The notes: generated by a model from the letters alone, not told the origin. Counted from the stretch's first letter, positions 1 through 5,806 are shown. The stretch is 6,985 nt of DNA from an uncultured Methylococcaceae bacterium (GCA_903839795.1 CAIMDR010000672.1:1-6985); one strand, 5' to 3'. Made by a program: numbers and translations.

Positions 1-2
1 GC

Positions 3-113
3 AAACCCTGCGATATAAGTAAAAATAGACTGGATAAGTCCGATATGAATGAGTTTTATCAAAAAACTGTGCAAGATTTGATTAATTTGAAGCTTGGTAT
101 CAGGATAATTTAA
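3..113 (+). CDS. Possible 3' end of an unidentified gene (partial)
   Basis: A reading frame enters from the left edge and runs 36 codons to a TAA at 111-113. The visible C-terminus is soluble-looking and charged, with stretches such as NRLDKSDMNEFYQKTVQDL, and ends LGIRII. I do not recognise the family. Purines occupy the first codon position in about 25 of 36 codons, which is modest support for real coding. Rare codons (ATA, AGA, AGG) are fairly common. Against it, the opposite strand is also open across the same bases, with an ATG at 131-129, so the call is uncertain. If real, the gene converges on the mazF remnant, with the 176-264 inverted repeat lying between the two 3' ends. Confidence 0.38.
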   Translation, partial: KPCDISKNRLDKSDMNEFYQKTVQDLINLKLGIRII

Positions 114-175
114 AATTTTTCTGAAATCCATCAGAAGCCACTCATTCGAGTATCCTATTCTCGGACAGCCTCCTA

Positions 176-264
176 GCAAGTAGCCTGTATGGAATGAAAC
201 GGAATACGGCGAACCGTGGTTTGAACTCTCCCGCATTTCGCGTTTCTTCATGCAGGCTACTTGC
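176..264. repeat. REPIN-like inverted repeat with GTAG heads
   Basis: Two inverted copies of a palindromic unit face each other. The left arm begins GCAAGTAGCCTGTATG at 176. The right arm, read on the minus strand from 264, begins GCAAGTAGCCTGCATG. The first 12 bases of the arms are identical, and similarity continues with a small indel to about 201 and 240. In each unit a GTAG (180-183, and 260-257 on the minus strand) sits outside an imperfect hairpin: CTGTAT with ATACGG on the left, CCTGCAT with ATGCGGG on the right, allowing a T-G pair. GTAG followed by a hairpin is the hallmark of REP sequences handled by RAYT (TnpA-REP) proteins, and two inverted REPs make a REPIN/BIME. The element ends 8 bp before the mazF stop codon. 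Confidence 0.75.
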
Positions 265-271
265 CACTTGC

Positions 272-591
272 TTACATCTCAAAAATACTGACCAGGGTTG
301 ATGAAATTATTTTTTGCGTTTTTGAGTCCACAGTTCCCAGTTTTTTAATGAGTCTGGATTTGTCGACTGACCTTAACTGATCCAGCAAAATAAGGCCGGT
401 TTTATCTTGAAACTGAAGCTCAACTCTTGAGGGCGCATGAAACCCTTTTGTCGTCATGGGAGCGATTAAAACAGTTTTTAGGCAATTCATTTCATTGGGT
501 GAAACAATGACGGAGTGTCTTGTTTTTTAATTTCACTGCCAATAGTTGGATCAAGTTCGATAAGATAAACGTCAAATCGATTAACTACCAT
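272..591 (-). pseudogene. mazF: MazF/PemK-family mRNA interferase toxin, frameshifted
   Basis: MazF-type toxins are small ribosome-independent endoribonucleases that cut mRNA at short motifs and are neutralised by MazE/PemI antitoxins. The ATG at 591-589 opens a frame with the family N-terminus (NRFDVYLIELDPTIGSEIKK), but it stops at TGA 489-487 after 34 residues. The remainder of the toxin continues in the -1 frame from the AAA AAA C site and ends at TAA 274-272. Adding one A to the six-A run (T523-T528 on the plus strand) restores a single 106-residue MazF: GSEIKKTRHSVIVSPNEMN, then LIAPMTT, then LILLDQLRSVDK. Restored numbering places Arg25 and Thr48 where Bacillus subtilis MazF has its catalytic pair. 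The ATG overlaps the antitoxin stop by 7 bases, and a GGAGA lies 9 bases upstream. Possible explanations are a decayed toxin, a sequencing error in a homopolymer, or low-level frameshifting. Confidence 0.88.
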
Positions 592-851
592 TCCCAAGTC
601 TCTCCGGTTGCAAGCTCTGCACCATGATCAAGATTCCTGTTGGTTTCATTAAAATCTTGCTCAATTTGAGAAACTGCAATACTTTTAAACTGCTCTTTCC
701 AACTTTGTCTTGTTTTTTTTATAGGGGTGATTAATAAACCATTATCGACGACTTGAATTTCAAATTCTTTGTTTTGAAGATTGGCTTGTTTAATAAGTGG
801 TTGTGGAATTCTGATTCCTTGAGAATTTCCTATTTTGATTAAATGCGCCAT
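585..851 (-). CDS. mazE: MazE/PemI-type antitoxin (AbrB/SpoVT-like fold)
   Basis: This 88-residue protein is the expected partner of the adjacent mazF remnant. The N-terminal half (residues about 3-45) matches the swapped-hairpin AbrB-type DNA-binding domain of MazE/PemI, with KIGNSQGIRIPQPLI as the most characteristic stretch. The C-terminal half is polar and acidic and ends GETWEW. Tails of this kind lie across the toxin and block its RNA site in known MazEF/PemIK complexes. The start is supported by AGAGGAA six bases upstream. The reading frame is intact, unlike that of the toxin, and its stop overlaps the toxin start, the usual translational coupling in this family. Antitoxins of this family normally repress their own promoter, and a candidate operator lies at 918-929. 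Functional neutralisation of a broken toxin may be moot, but the protein could still act on related toxins elsewhere. Confidence 0.92.
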   Translation of the reverse strand: MAHLIKIGNSQGIRIPQPLIKQANLQNKEFEIQVVDNGLLITPIKKTRQSWKEQFKSIAVSQIEQDFNETNRNLDHGAELATGETWEW

Positions 852-857
852 AGCTGA

Positions 858-864
858 TTCCTCT
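858..864 (-). promoter_or_regulatory. Ribosome binding site of mazE
   Basis: AGAGGAA on the minus strand, six bases before the ATG at 851-849. It fixes the start of the antitoxin. Confidence 0.7.
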
Positions 865-901
865 TTATCCGTTAATTAAAACGCCTACACTGCAATTACT
901 T

Positions 902-930
902 TTAAAATGGATTGAAATGGAAAATTCCAA
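902..930 (-). promoter_or_regulatory. Candidate mazEF promoter with overlapping palindromic operator
   Basis: On the minus strand a TTGGAA (930-925) is followed after 17 bases by TTTTAA (907-902), an acceptable sigma-70-like pair about 50 bases before the mazE ATG. The -35 element overlaps a small inverted repeat, TGGAA-AA-TTCCA (918-929). This is a plausible autoregulatory site, because MazE-type antitoxins repress their own operons by binding palindromes at the promoter. The hexamers are not consensus and the palindrome is only five bases per arm. Confidence 0.35.
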
Positions 931-952
931 TGTAGGGTTTCCTGCCCCAATC

Positions 953-2257
953 CTACCTTTCGCCTTTATCCAATTCTTGCAAATGCCGTAATTTTTCCTT
1001 GATTTTTATTTCCAGACCTCTATCAACGGGCTGATAATAACGGGTTCCGGCTAGCTGATCCGGAAAATAATTTTCACCGGCGGCATAGGCTTCCGGCTCA
1101 TCATGGGCATAACGGTAGGCTTTGCCATAATCCAGAGATTTCATGAGTTGAGTGGGTGCATTTCTTAAATGTACCGGCACGCTCAGACTGCCGCTTTGTT
1201 TTGCATCCCGCATGGCGGCGTTGTAAGCTTTATAAACCGCATTGCTTTTGGGCGCACAAGCCATATAAACAATAGCTTGGGCCAAGGCCAGCTCACCTTC
1301 CGGACTACCGAGACGTTCTTGGGCTTCCCACGCATTGATGGCAATTTGCAAAGCTCTGGGATCAGCATTCCCGATGTCTTCAGAAGCTATTCTGACGATA
1401 CGTCTGGCCAAATAGCTTAAGTCACAACCCCCATCCATCATGCGACATAACCAATAAAGCGACGCATCCGGTGAGCTGCCTCTTACCGATTTATGCAAGG
1501 CTGAAATCTGGTTATAAAACTCTTCACCTTGATTATCAAAGCGTCTAACGCCGCCGGAAAGCACTTCTCTGGCACACGCTTCATTAATCACAGTGCTATC
1601 TTTTGCAGCGGCAAGTTCTACCGCTATTTCCAGTAGATTGAGTAATCTTCTGGCATCACCGTCAGCGGCTTCGGCAAACTGCTGTTTTATGTCATCGGCC
1701 ATTTCAATGCCCAGACTGCCCAGACCTCTGGCTTTATCGGCGAGTGCTTTCTCTATAACGTCTCTTAAGTCATTACTCGTTAAGGCATTAAGTACATAAA
1801 CGCGAGCACGTGACAACAACGCGTTGTTAAGCGCAAAAGAAGGATTTTCAGTAGTAGCGCCGACAAAATAAACAGTACCATCTTCTACATGCGGCAAAAA
1901 AGCATCTTGTTGTGATTTATTAAAACGATGCACTTCGTCAACAAATAAAATAGTGCGTCGATGTTGTTCAAGTTGGATTTTTTTTGCTGCACTGACAGCA
2001 GCCCTGATTTCCTTAACACCGGATAATACCGCAGAAATCGGCATAAATTCGGCATCAGAATGCAGGGCAATTAATCGTGCCAGTGTCGTTTTACCGGTTC
2101 CTGGCGGCCCCCAGAAAATCATGGAATGCAGGCGACCGGATACCACGGCTTCGTAAAGTGGTTTGCCGGATTTTAGAATATGATGTTGACCTACATAATC
2201 GTCTAGCGATTGTGGCCGCATTCTATCAGCCAGTGGCTTGGTTAAATCATCGAACAT
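953..2257 (-). CDS. rarA: Replication-associated recombination protein A (AAA+ ATPase)
   Basis: RarA (MgsA) is a tetrameric AAA+ ATPase related to clamp-loader subunits and eukaryotic WRNIP1/Mgs1; it acts at stalled or collapsed replication forks and binds SSB. The 434-residue length is near the E. coli protein's 447. Visible landmarks are Walker A GPPGTGKT at residues 50-57, Walker B ILFVDEVH at 103-110, sensor 1 GATTENPS at 133-140, the arginine-finger region SRAR at 149-152, and a sensor-2-like GDARRLLNLLE at 200-210. The C-terminal oligomerisation domain shows ISALHKSVRGSSPDASLYW, then APKSNAVYKAY and the PVHLRNAPTQLM block. The ATG at 2257-2255 is the first in-frame start after a TAA and suits the family N-terminus (PLADRMRPQSLDDYVGQ), but no Shine-Dalgarno is visible before it. 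The gene follows lolA on the same strand, as in E. coli and many relatives. No truncation or missing catalytic residue was seen. Confidence 0.97.
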   Translation of the reverse strand: MFDDLTKPLADRMRPQSLDDYVGQHHILKSGKPLYEAVVSGRLHSMIFWGPPGTGKTTLARLIALHSDAEFMPISAVLSGVKEIRAAVSAAKKIQLEQHRRTILFVDEVHRFNKSQQDAFLPHVEDGTVYFVGATTENPSFALNNALLSRARVYVLNALTSNDLRDVIEKALADKARGLGSLGIEMADDIKQQFAEAADGDARRLLNLLEIAVELAAAKDSTVINEACAREVLSGGVRRFDNQGEEFYNQISALHKSVRGSSPDASLYWLCRMMDGGCDLSYLARRIVRIASEDIGNADPRALQIAINAWEAQERLGSPEGELALAQAIVYMACAPKSNAVYKAYNAAMRDAKQSGSLSVPVHLRNAPTQLMKSLDYGKAYRYAHDEPEAYAAGENYFPDQLAGTRYYQPVDRGLEIKIKEKLRHLQELDKGER

Positions 2258-2274
2258 TGAGAAGAGGCAGGAGC

Positions 2275-2292
2275 AAGGTTAAAGGTTAAAGG
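2275..2292. repeat. Short tandem repeat, AAGGTTA unit
   Basis: About 2.6 copies of the 7-base unit AAGGTTA. On the minus strand this lies 18 to 35 bases before the rarA ATG, in the stretch that would be its untranslated leader, and reads as repeated TAACCTT. Confidence 0.6.
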
Positions 2293-2317
2293 ATTGTGCC
2301 TTTGGCTTTAAAAGCTT

Positions 2318-2375
2318 TTCACCACGAAGACACGAAGGACACGAAGTTTTTCTTTCTTCGTGTCTTCGTGGTGAA
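2318..2375. repeat. Intergenic inverted repeat of the CACCACGAAG type
   Basis: Perfect 20-base arms, TTCACCACGAAGACACGAAG at 2318-2337 and its complement at 2356-2375, surround an 18-base loop. The left side is built from three ACGAAG units (starting 2324, 2332 and 2341), so it combines a short tandem array with an inverted copy. Outside the arms, GGCTTT (2304-2309) and AAAGCC (2380-2385) can extend the pairing through internal loops. It sits between lolA and rarA, so a minus-strand transcript through both genes would carry a strong hairpin. No U-run follows the stem in that direction, so it is not a standard intrinsic terminator. An 18-base piece of the same repeat recurs at 5575-5592. Confidence 0.85.
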
Positions 2376-2388
2376 TAAAAAAGCCTTT

Positions 2389-3039
2389 TTAATCAGAAAA
2401 CACATCGGCACCCTTGGGGGCTTTAAATTCAAATACGGTTGGTTTTATCGGTGGGTTAAGTAATACATTAGAGAAATAGATACGGGTTAGTTGACCAAAA
2501 TTATCACTTAACTCCATTCCACCCAATGAACCTTTATTCAAACCGATTAAAATATATTTAAAGCTGCTTTCCTGATTTTTAGGCAATAATTTAATCCATT
2601 GCATATCTCCGTCAACACCTTGATCTTGCATGGTAAAATTATCATCCAGTGATATATTGCCACTTAACAATAAGGCGGGTGTTGAGCCAACCGACTCATC
2701 AAGTTTTTTAATAGTGACTTGTTCCAAATCGGTATCGTAAAACCAGACTTTTCCGGAAGTGGAGACAATTTGTTGCTGAAACGGCTTTAAATAATCCCAG
2801 CGAAATTTTCCGGGTCGTTGCAGGTAAAAAATGCCGTAACTGGTTTGATAAGGATCGCCCGCTTCATTAATTAATACTTGTTTAAAATCAGCGGTCAATG
2901 ACTTTGATGCCTTTAAAAATGCCTGCAACTGTTTGACTGGTTCGTCTGCTGCATAACTGGCGCTATTAATAAAAAAGAAAGTCAAAAAAATCAGGCGAAA
3001 AATAATCATTTTAATCATGGATGCTCTTTTATAATTCAT
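2389..3039 (-). CDS. lolA: Outer-membrane lipoprotein carrier protein LolA
   Basis: LolA is the periplasmic chaperone that accepts mature lipoproteins from the LolCDE transporter and passes them to LolB at the outer membrane. The 216-residue product begins with a signal peptide: Lys/Arg, then a hydrophobic run (residues about 11-25), with likely cleavage after SASYA at residue 30. The mature part has the family hallmarks: LKASKSLTADFKQ (42-54), a RPGKFRWDY block (75-83), GKVWFYDTDLEQVTIKKL (96-113), and a C-terminal KPTVFEFKAPKGADVF (199-214). The ATG at 3039 overlaps the mrcB stop as ATGA, pointing to translational coupling. A second ATG at residue 8 (3018-3016) would give a tidier signal peptide, MIKMIIFRLIFLTFFF, and has a weak purine-rich AAAAGAG upstream, so the true start could be either. 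It is followed by rarA in the same direction. Confidence 0.95.
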   Translation of the reverse strand: MNYKRASMIKMIIFRLIFLTFFFINSASYAADEPVKQLQAFLKASKSLTADFKQVLINEAGDPYQTSYGIFYLQRPGKFRWDYLKPFQQQIVSTSGKVWFYDTDLEQVTIKKLDESVGSTPALLLSGNISLDDNFTMQDQGVDGDMQWIKLLPKNQESSFKYILIGLNKGSLGGMELSDNFGQLTRIYFSNVLLNPPIKPTVFEFKAPKGADVFSD

Positions 3040-5438
3040 TGTGGTTGAGGTTTGCTGGGGTTAGGTGCGCTTTCAGTTTGTCCAGGCTCGGTTTGTTCGG
3101 TATCGCCAGGTAACAAATCTTCAAACCATGATTTATCCTTGTCAAAAACCTCTTGTCCGCAACCTGAGTAAGTCGTTGGCTCTGAGCCCGAAATATAGGG
3201 ATATTGCTTGCCGCCTCCGCAGCCTTTATGCGTTAACAAACCACTGCCCGGCTCAACCCAGACTAACTTGACATTGTCAGGTGGAATCAAGTTCACTGCT
3301 TGAGTTGATATTTGTTGCATTAAGGCGACCCAGAGAGGTAGTGCCCCGGTGGCACCGGTTAAGCCGATCGGTTTATTGTCATCCCTGCCCACCCAAACGA
3401 CGGATAAATAATCGCCCGTGTATCCGGCAAACCAGCTATCTTTGGCGTCATTGGTGGTGCCGGTTTTACCAACCAAACCATACTCTTTAGGGAACGACGA
3501 ATAGGCCGCTTTTCCGGTACCTTCATGCATCACTTCCTGCAAGATGGTATTGACGATATAAGTTGCCGCTGGATCGACAGCCTGTCTAACGGTAAACGGA
3601 TAACTTTGCAACTGTTTGCCATCGGTATCAACGACCGCTCTAATGCTTTTAATGGGTGTTGAAAAACCATCGCCAGCCAGAGTTTGATACATCTGGGTCA
3701 CTTCTATGGGTGTCAGTGCTGCTGCTCCCAATAATAAAGAAGGAAACAGATCAAGGGTGCGAGTAACCCCCATATTTTTTAAGGTTTTGGCAGTTCTGGC
3801 TACGCCAACATCCATACCGATACGAACAGTGGCCAAATTGTAAGATTTCGCTAATGCGGTGTGCAAAGCGACACTGCCATGCTCTTTATGATCGTAGTTT
3901 TTAGGAATCCAGTCTGTGCCATTTTGTCCCTTAACCACAATGGTAGAGTCGCTTACGCGCGTGGTAATGGTATATTTATCCGGATATTCCAGAGCCGTCA
4001 AATAAACCGCCGGCTTGATTAAGGAACCGATAGGTCGCACTGCATCTAGCGCACGATTGAAGCCACCCGCCATATTTTCGCGACCACTGGTTAAAGCGGT
4101 CACCTCGCCACTATCGCGACGGGTAACGATAACAGCTGTTTCAAGATCATTGGCGTGCTCCGATTTTTCAAGTTGTTTTAACTTGGTCTCAACGGTCTTT
4201 TCCAAAACATCCTGAACTTGAGTATCTAGCGTGGTAAAAATTCTTAATCCCTGAGAGGTTAAGTCTTCTTCGCGATAATCCTGCTTTAATTGCCGCTTGA
4301 CGAGATCAAGAAAACCGGGGTAGCGATTAGATGAGCGCTGCATGCGCGGAATGACACTTAATGGTTTGGCGATAGCCTGAGTGGCTTGATCCTTGGATAG
4401 GTAGCCTTCTGTTGCCATTTGCTCAAGTACCAGATTACGCCGTTGCAAGGCACGATCAGGAAACCGTCGTGGATCGTATTCAGAGGGACCGCGTACCAAC
4501 GCGACCAAGGAGGCGACCTGTTCCAAAGGGAGATCTTTTAAGGTGCTGCCAAAATAAAACTCACTGGCCAAGCCAAAACCGTGAACAGCGCTTGAGCCAT
4601 TTTGACCTAAATATATTTCATTCAAATAGGCTTCCAGAATCTCGTTTTTAGTGTAGCGGTATTCTAAAATCAGTGCCATTAAGGCTTCTTTAACTTTACG
4701 GGACAAGCGCCGCTCATTGGTTAAATAAAAGTTTTTAACCAACTGTTGGGTGATGGTACTGCCTCCTTGTACCATGCCGCCAGCGCGAACATTCGTCCAC
4801 ATCGCTCTGGCAATACCCTTCAGTGAAACGCCAAAATGCTGGTAAAAATCGCGGTCTTCCGAAGCAAGCAGCCCTTTAATTAGAGAGTCCGGCGCTTCTT
4901 CCAGCTTGATGAGTACCCGGTCTTCTTTAATCGTGGGATAAAAACTGCCAATTTGCACGGGATCCATACGGACAATGGCAACCTCCTCGGATTTTGTTAT
5001 GTCCGTAATCGATTCTATGCCCATATCGGTAAAGCTCAGCGACATCTGCATGCTGGGTTGATGCTGATCCCAAAAAGCAAAATCACGCGTTTTTACACTA
5101 ATTTGTGAACCTTCTTTAAAGTAGGTTCCTTCTACTGATAACTCGGCATCTTGTCGGTAATGCAGCATTTTTAACAAGGCTTCAAATTTTTCAGGAGGCA
5201 AGGCGTAGCCCGCATAAAGCTCAACCGGACTGGCGTAAACCCGCGCAGGAATGGCCCAGCGTTTGCCCTCAAATTGATTACGAACGTTATAATCCAGATA
5301 GCCCAGATAACTGATAAACATAAACAAACCGCCCGCTGAAAAAAGCAGGAACAGATTTCTAAACCAATGATTGCCTGATTTTTTTACCGGTTTTTTGTTG
5401 CCGTATCGGGAGCCGCGCCTGCTTGTTTTTTCTGCCAT
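3036..5438 (-). CDS. mrcB: Penicillin-binding protein 1B, bifunctional peptidoglycan synthase
   Basis: Class A PBPs polymerise glycan strands from lipid II and cross-link their peptides at the outer face of the inner membrane. The 800-residue protein has a basic cytoplasmic tail (1-24) and one membrane anchor (about 25-47). A UB2H-like domain follows (about 65-150), beginning ARVYASPVELYAG; this is the region through which PBP1B contacts its lipoprotein activator LpoB in E. coli. The GT51 glycosyltransferase domain (about 160-335) shows catalytic Glu194 in ASEDRDFYQHFG, GGSTITQQLVKN (226-237) and LNEIYLGQNG (272-281). The transpeptidase domain carries SLIK with nucleophile Ser472, SYN at 532-534 and KTGT at 658-661. 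Cys740 and Cys760 near the C-terminus could form a disulfide. The last 25 or so residues are a Pro/Gln/Glu-rich tail. The start has AGAAGG only two bases upstream, an unusually short spacing. It heads the mrcB-lolA-rarA gene string. Confidence 0.97.
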   Translation of the reverse strand: MAEKTSRRGSRYGNKKPVKKSGNHWFRNLFLLFSAGGLFMFISYLGYLDYNVRNQFEGKRWAIPARVYASPVELYAGYALPPEKFEALLKMLHYRQDAELSVEGTYFKEGSQISVKTRDFAFWDQHQPSMQMSLSFTDMGIESITDITKSEEVAIVRMDPVQIGSFYPTIKEDRVLIKLEEAPDSLIKGLLASEDRDFYQHFGVSLKGIARAMWTNVRAGGMVQGGSTITQQLVKNFYLTNERRLSRKVKEALMALILEYRYTKNEILEAYLNEIYLGQNGSSAVHGFGLASEFYFGSTLKDLPLEQVASLVALVRGPSEYDPRRFPDRALQRRNLVLEQMATEGYLSKDQATQAIAKPLSVIPRMQRSSNRYPGFLDLVKRQLKQDYREEDLTSQGLRIFTTLDTQVQDVLEKTVETKLKQLEKSEHANDLETAVIVTRRDSGEVTALTSGRENMAGGFNRALDAVRPIGSLIKPAVYLTALEYPDKYTITTRVSDSTIVVKGQNGTDWIPKNYDHKEHGSVALHTALAKSYNLATVRIGMDVGVARTAKTLKNMGVTRTLDLFPSLLLGAAALTPIEVTQMYQTLAGDGFSTPIKSIRAVVDTDGKQLQSYPFTVRQAVDPAATYIVNTILQEVMHEGTGKAAYSSFPKEYGLVGKTGTTNDAKDSWFAGYTGDYLSVVWVGRDDNKPIGLTGATGALPLWVALMQQISTQAVNLIPPDNVKLVWVEPGSGLLTHKGCGGGKQYPYISGSEPTTYSGCGQEVFDKDKSWFEDLLPGDTEQTEPGQTESAPNPSKPQPQ

Positions 5439-5486
5439 AGCCTTCTATAAATTAATTAGTTAAATCTTCATCCCTATATTCCCTCC

Positions 5487-5492
5487 ATTATA
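5487..5492 (-). promoter_or_regulatory. Candidate -10 element of the mrcB promoter
   Basis: The minus strand carries a perfect TATAAT here, 48 bases before the mrcB ATG, implying a leader of about 40 bases. The hexamer at the usual -35 spacing (GAATCC with 17 bases) is a poor match, so the promoter may be weak, activator-dependent or misassigned. It is the only good -10 match I saw in the first 120 bases upstream of mrcB. Confidence 0.45.
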
Positions 5493-5574
5493 CATAAATC
5501 AGGATGACGGGATTCAGTAACGCTATAAAATGAACAATCTTGGCGATCTCTCGTAAGCATCAATCCAAGATCTG

Positions 5575-5592
5575 TCACCACGAAGACACGAA
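5575..5592 (+). repeat. Truncated copy of the CACCACGAAG repeat
   Basis: TCACCACGAAGACACGAA is identical to 2319-2336, most of the left arm of the hairpin between lolA and rarA. The match ends where the 5596-5650 hairpin element begins, three bases later, and no inverted arm follows. This suggests that a fuller copy was interrupted or eroded. Confidence 0.75.
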
Positions 5593-5595
5593 CTA

Positions 5596-5650
5596 TAGTC
5601 GCGACGTGGGCGTCGCTGCCACCGTAGGAACGACGCCCACGTCGCGACTA
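5596..5650. repeat. GC-rich palindromic element, perfect 20-base arms
   Basis: TAGTCGCGACGTGGGCGTCG at 5596-5615 is repeated as its exact complement at 5631-5650, around a 15-base loop. The right half reads GTAGGAACGACGCCCACGTC from 5624, that is, a GTAG head followed by a small internal hairpin (CGACG-CCCA-CGTCG). The left half, read on the minus strand, has the related but degenerate head GTGGCAG. Here the heads lie inside, unlike the other two GTAG elements. ACGAA occurs directly on both flanks (5588-5592 and 5651-5655), compatible with a target duplication but too short to prove one. Confidence 0.85.
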
Positions 5651-5688
5651 ACGAAAACATCTTGATTTATCCCGTATTGGCCTCAGGC

Positions 5689-5806
5689 GTAGGACGGAAT
5701 AAGACCACCCAAGCGTAGCGCGTGGTGGCGTTTCCGGCACACTCCCGTATCAGATGCCGGAAACGCTTATTCTCGCTTGCGCTCGAAAAGCCTTATTCCG
5801 GCCTAC
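5689..5806. repeat. Composite REPIN-like element, two inverted GTAG palindromes
   Basis: The outer arms GTAGGACGGAATAAG (5689-5703) and, on the minus strand from 5806, GTAGGCCGGAATAAG match at 14 of 15 bases, with GTAG heads outermost. The inner arms GCGTTTCCGGCA (5728-5739) and TGCCGGAAACGC (5755-5766) pair perfectly around a 15-base centre. Each half also folds alone: GCCGGAA pairs with TTCCGGC in the right half, and CGGAA with TTCCG in the left. Inside the left half sits a small CCACC...GGTGG palindrome (5706-5728). This architecture matches REPINs. It lies downstream of the MDR oxidoreductase and upstream of mrcB. Confidence 0.8.

Noticed and set aside
1..131. Minus-strand open frame from ATG 131-129 to the left edge (43 codons, starts MDFRKILNYPDTKL, then hydrophobic).
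   Set aside because: It uses the same codon boundaries as the plus-strand frame at 3-113, has only a weak GAGTGG upstream, and a lower first-position purine share (about 24 of 43). It remains a real alternative, but I preferred the plus-strand reading.
932..956. Inverted repeat GTAGGGTT/AATCCTAC across the rarA stop, considered as a terminator.
   Set aside because: Eight pairs with one wobble but no T-run on either strand, so there is no support for intrinsic termination.
1593..1799. Plus-strand open frames inside rarA, mrcB and the oxidoreductase (for example 1593-1799, 4015-4215, 4412-4651, 6575-6790).
   Set aside because: They lie entirely within strongly supported minus-strand genes, have no recognisable domains or ribosome sites, and are composition shadows.
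5575..5806. CRISPR array, considered because of the cluster of repeats.
   Set aside because: The repeats are different families, palindromic and unevenly spaced, with no constant direct repeat, no spacers and no cas genes.
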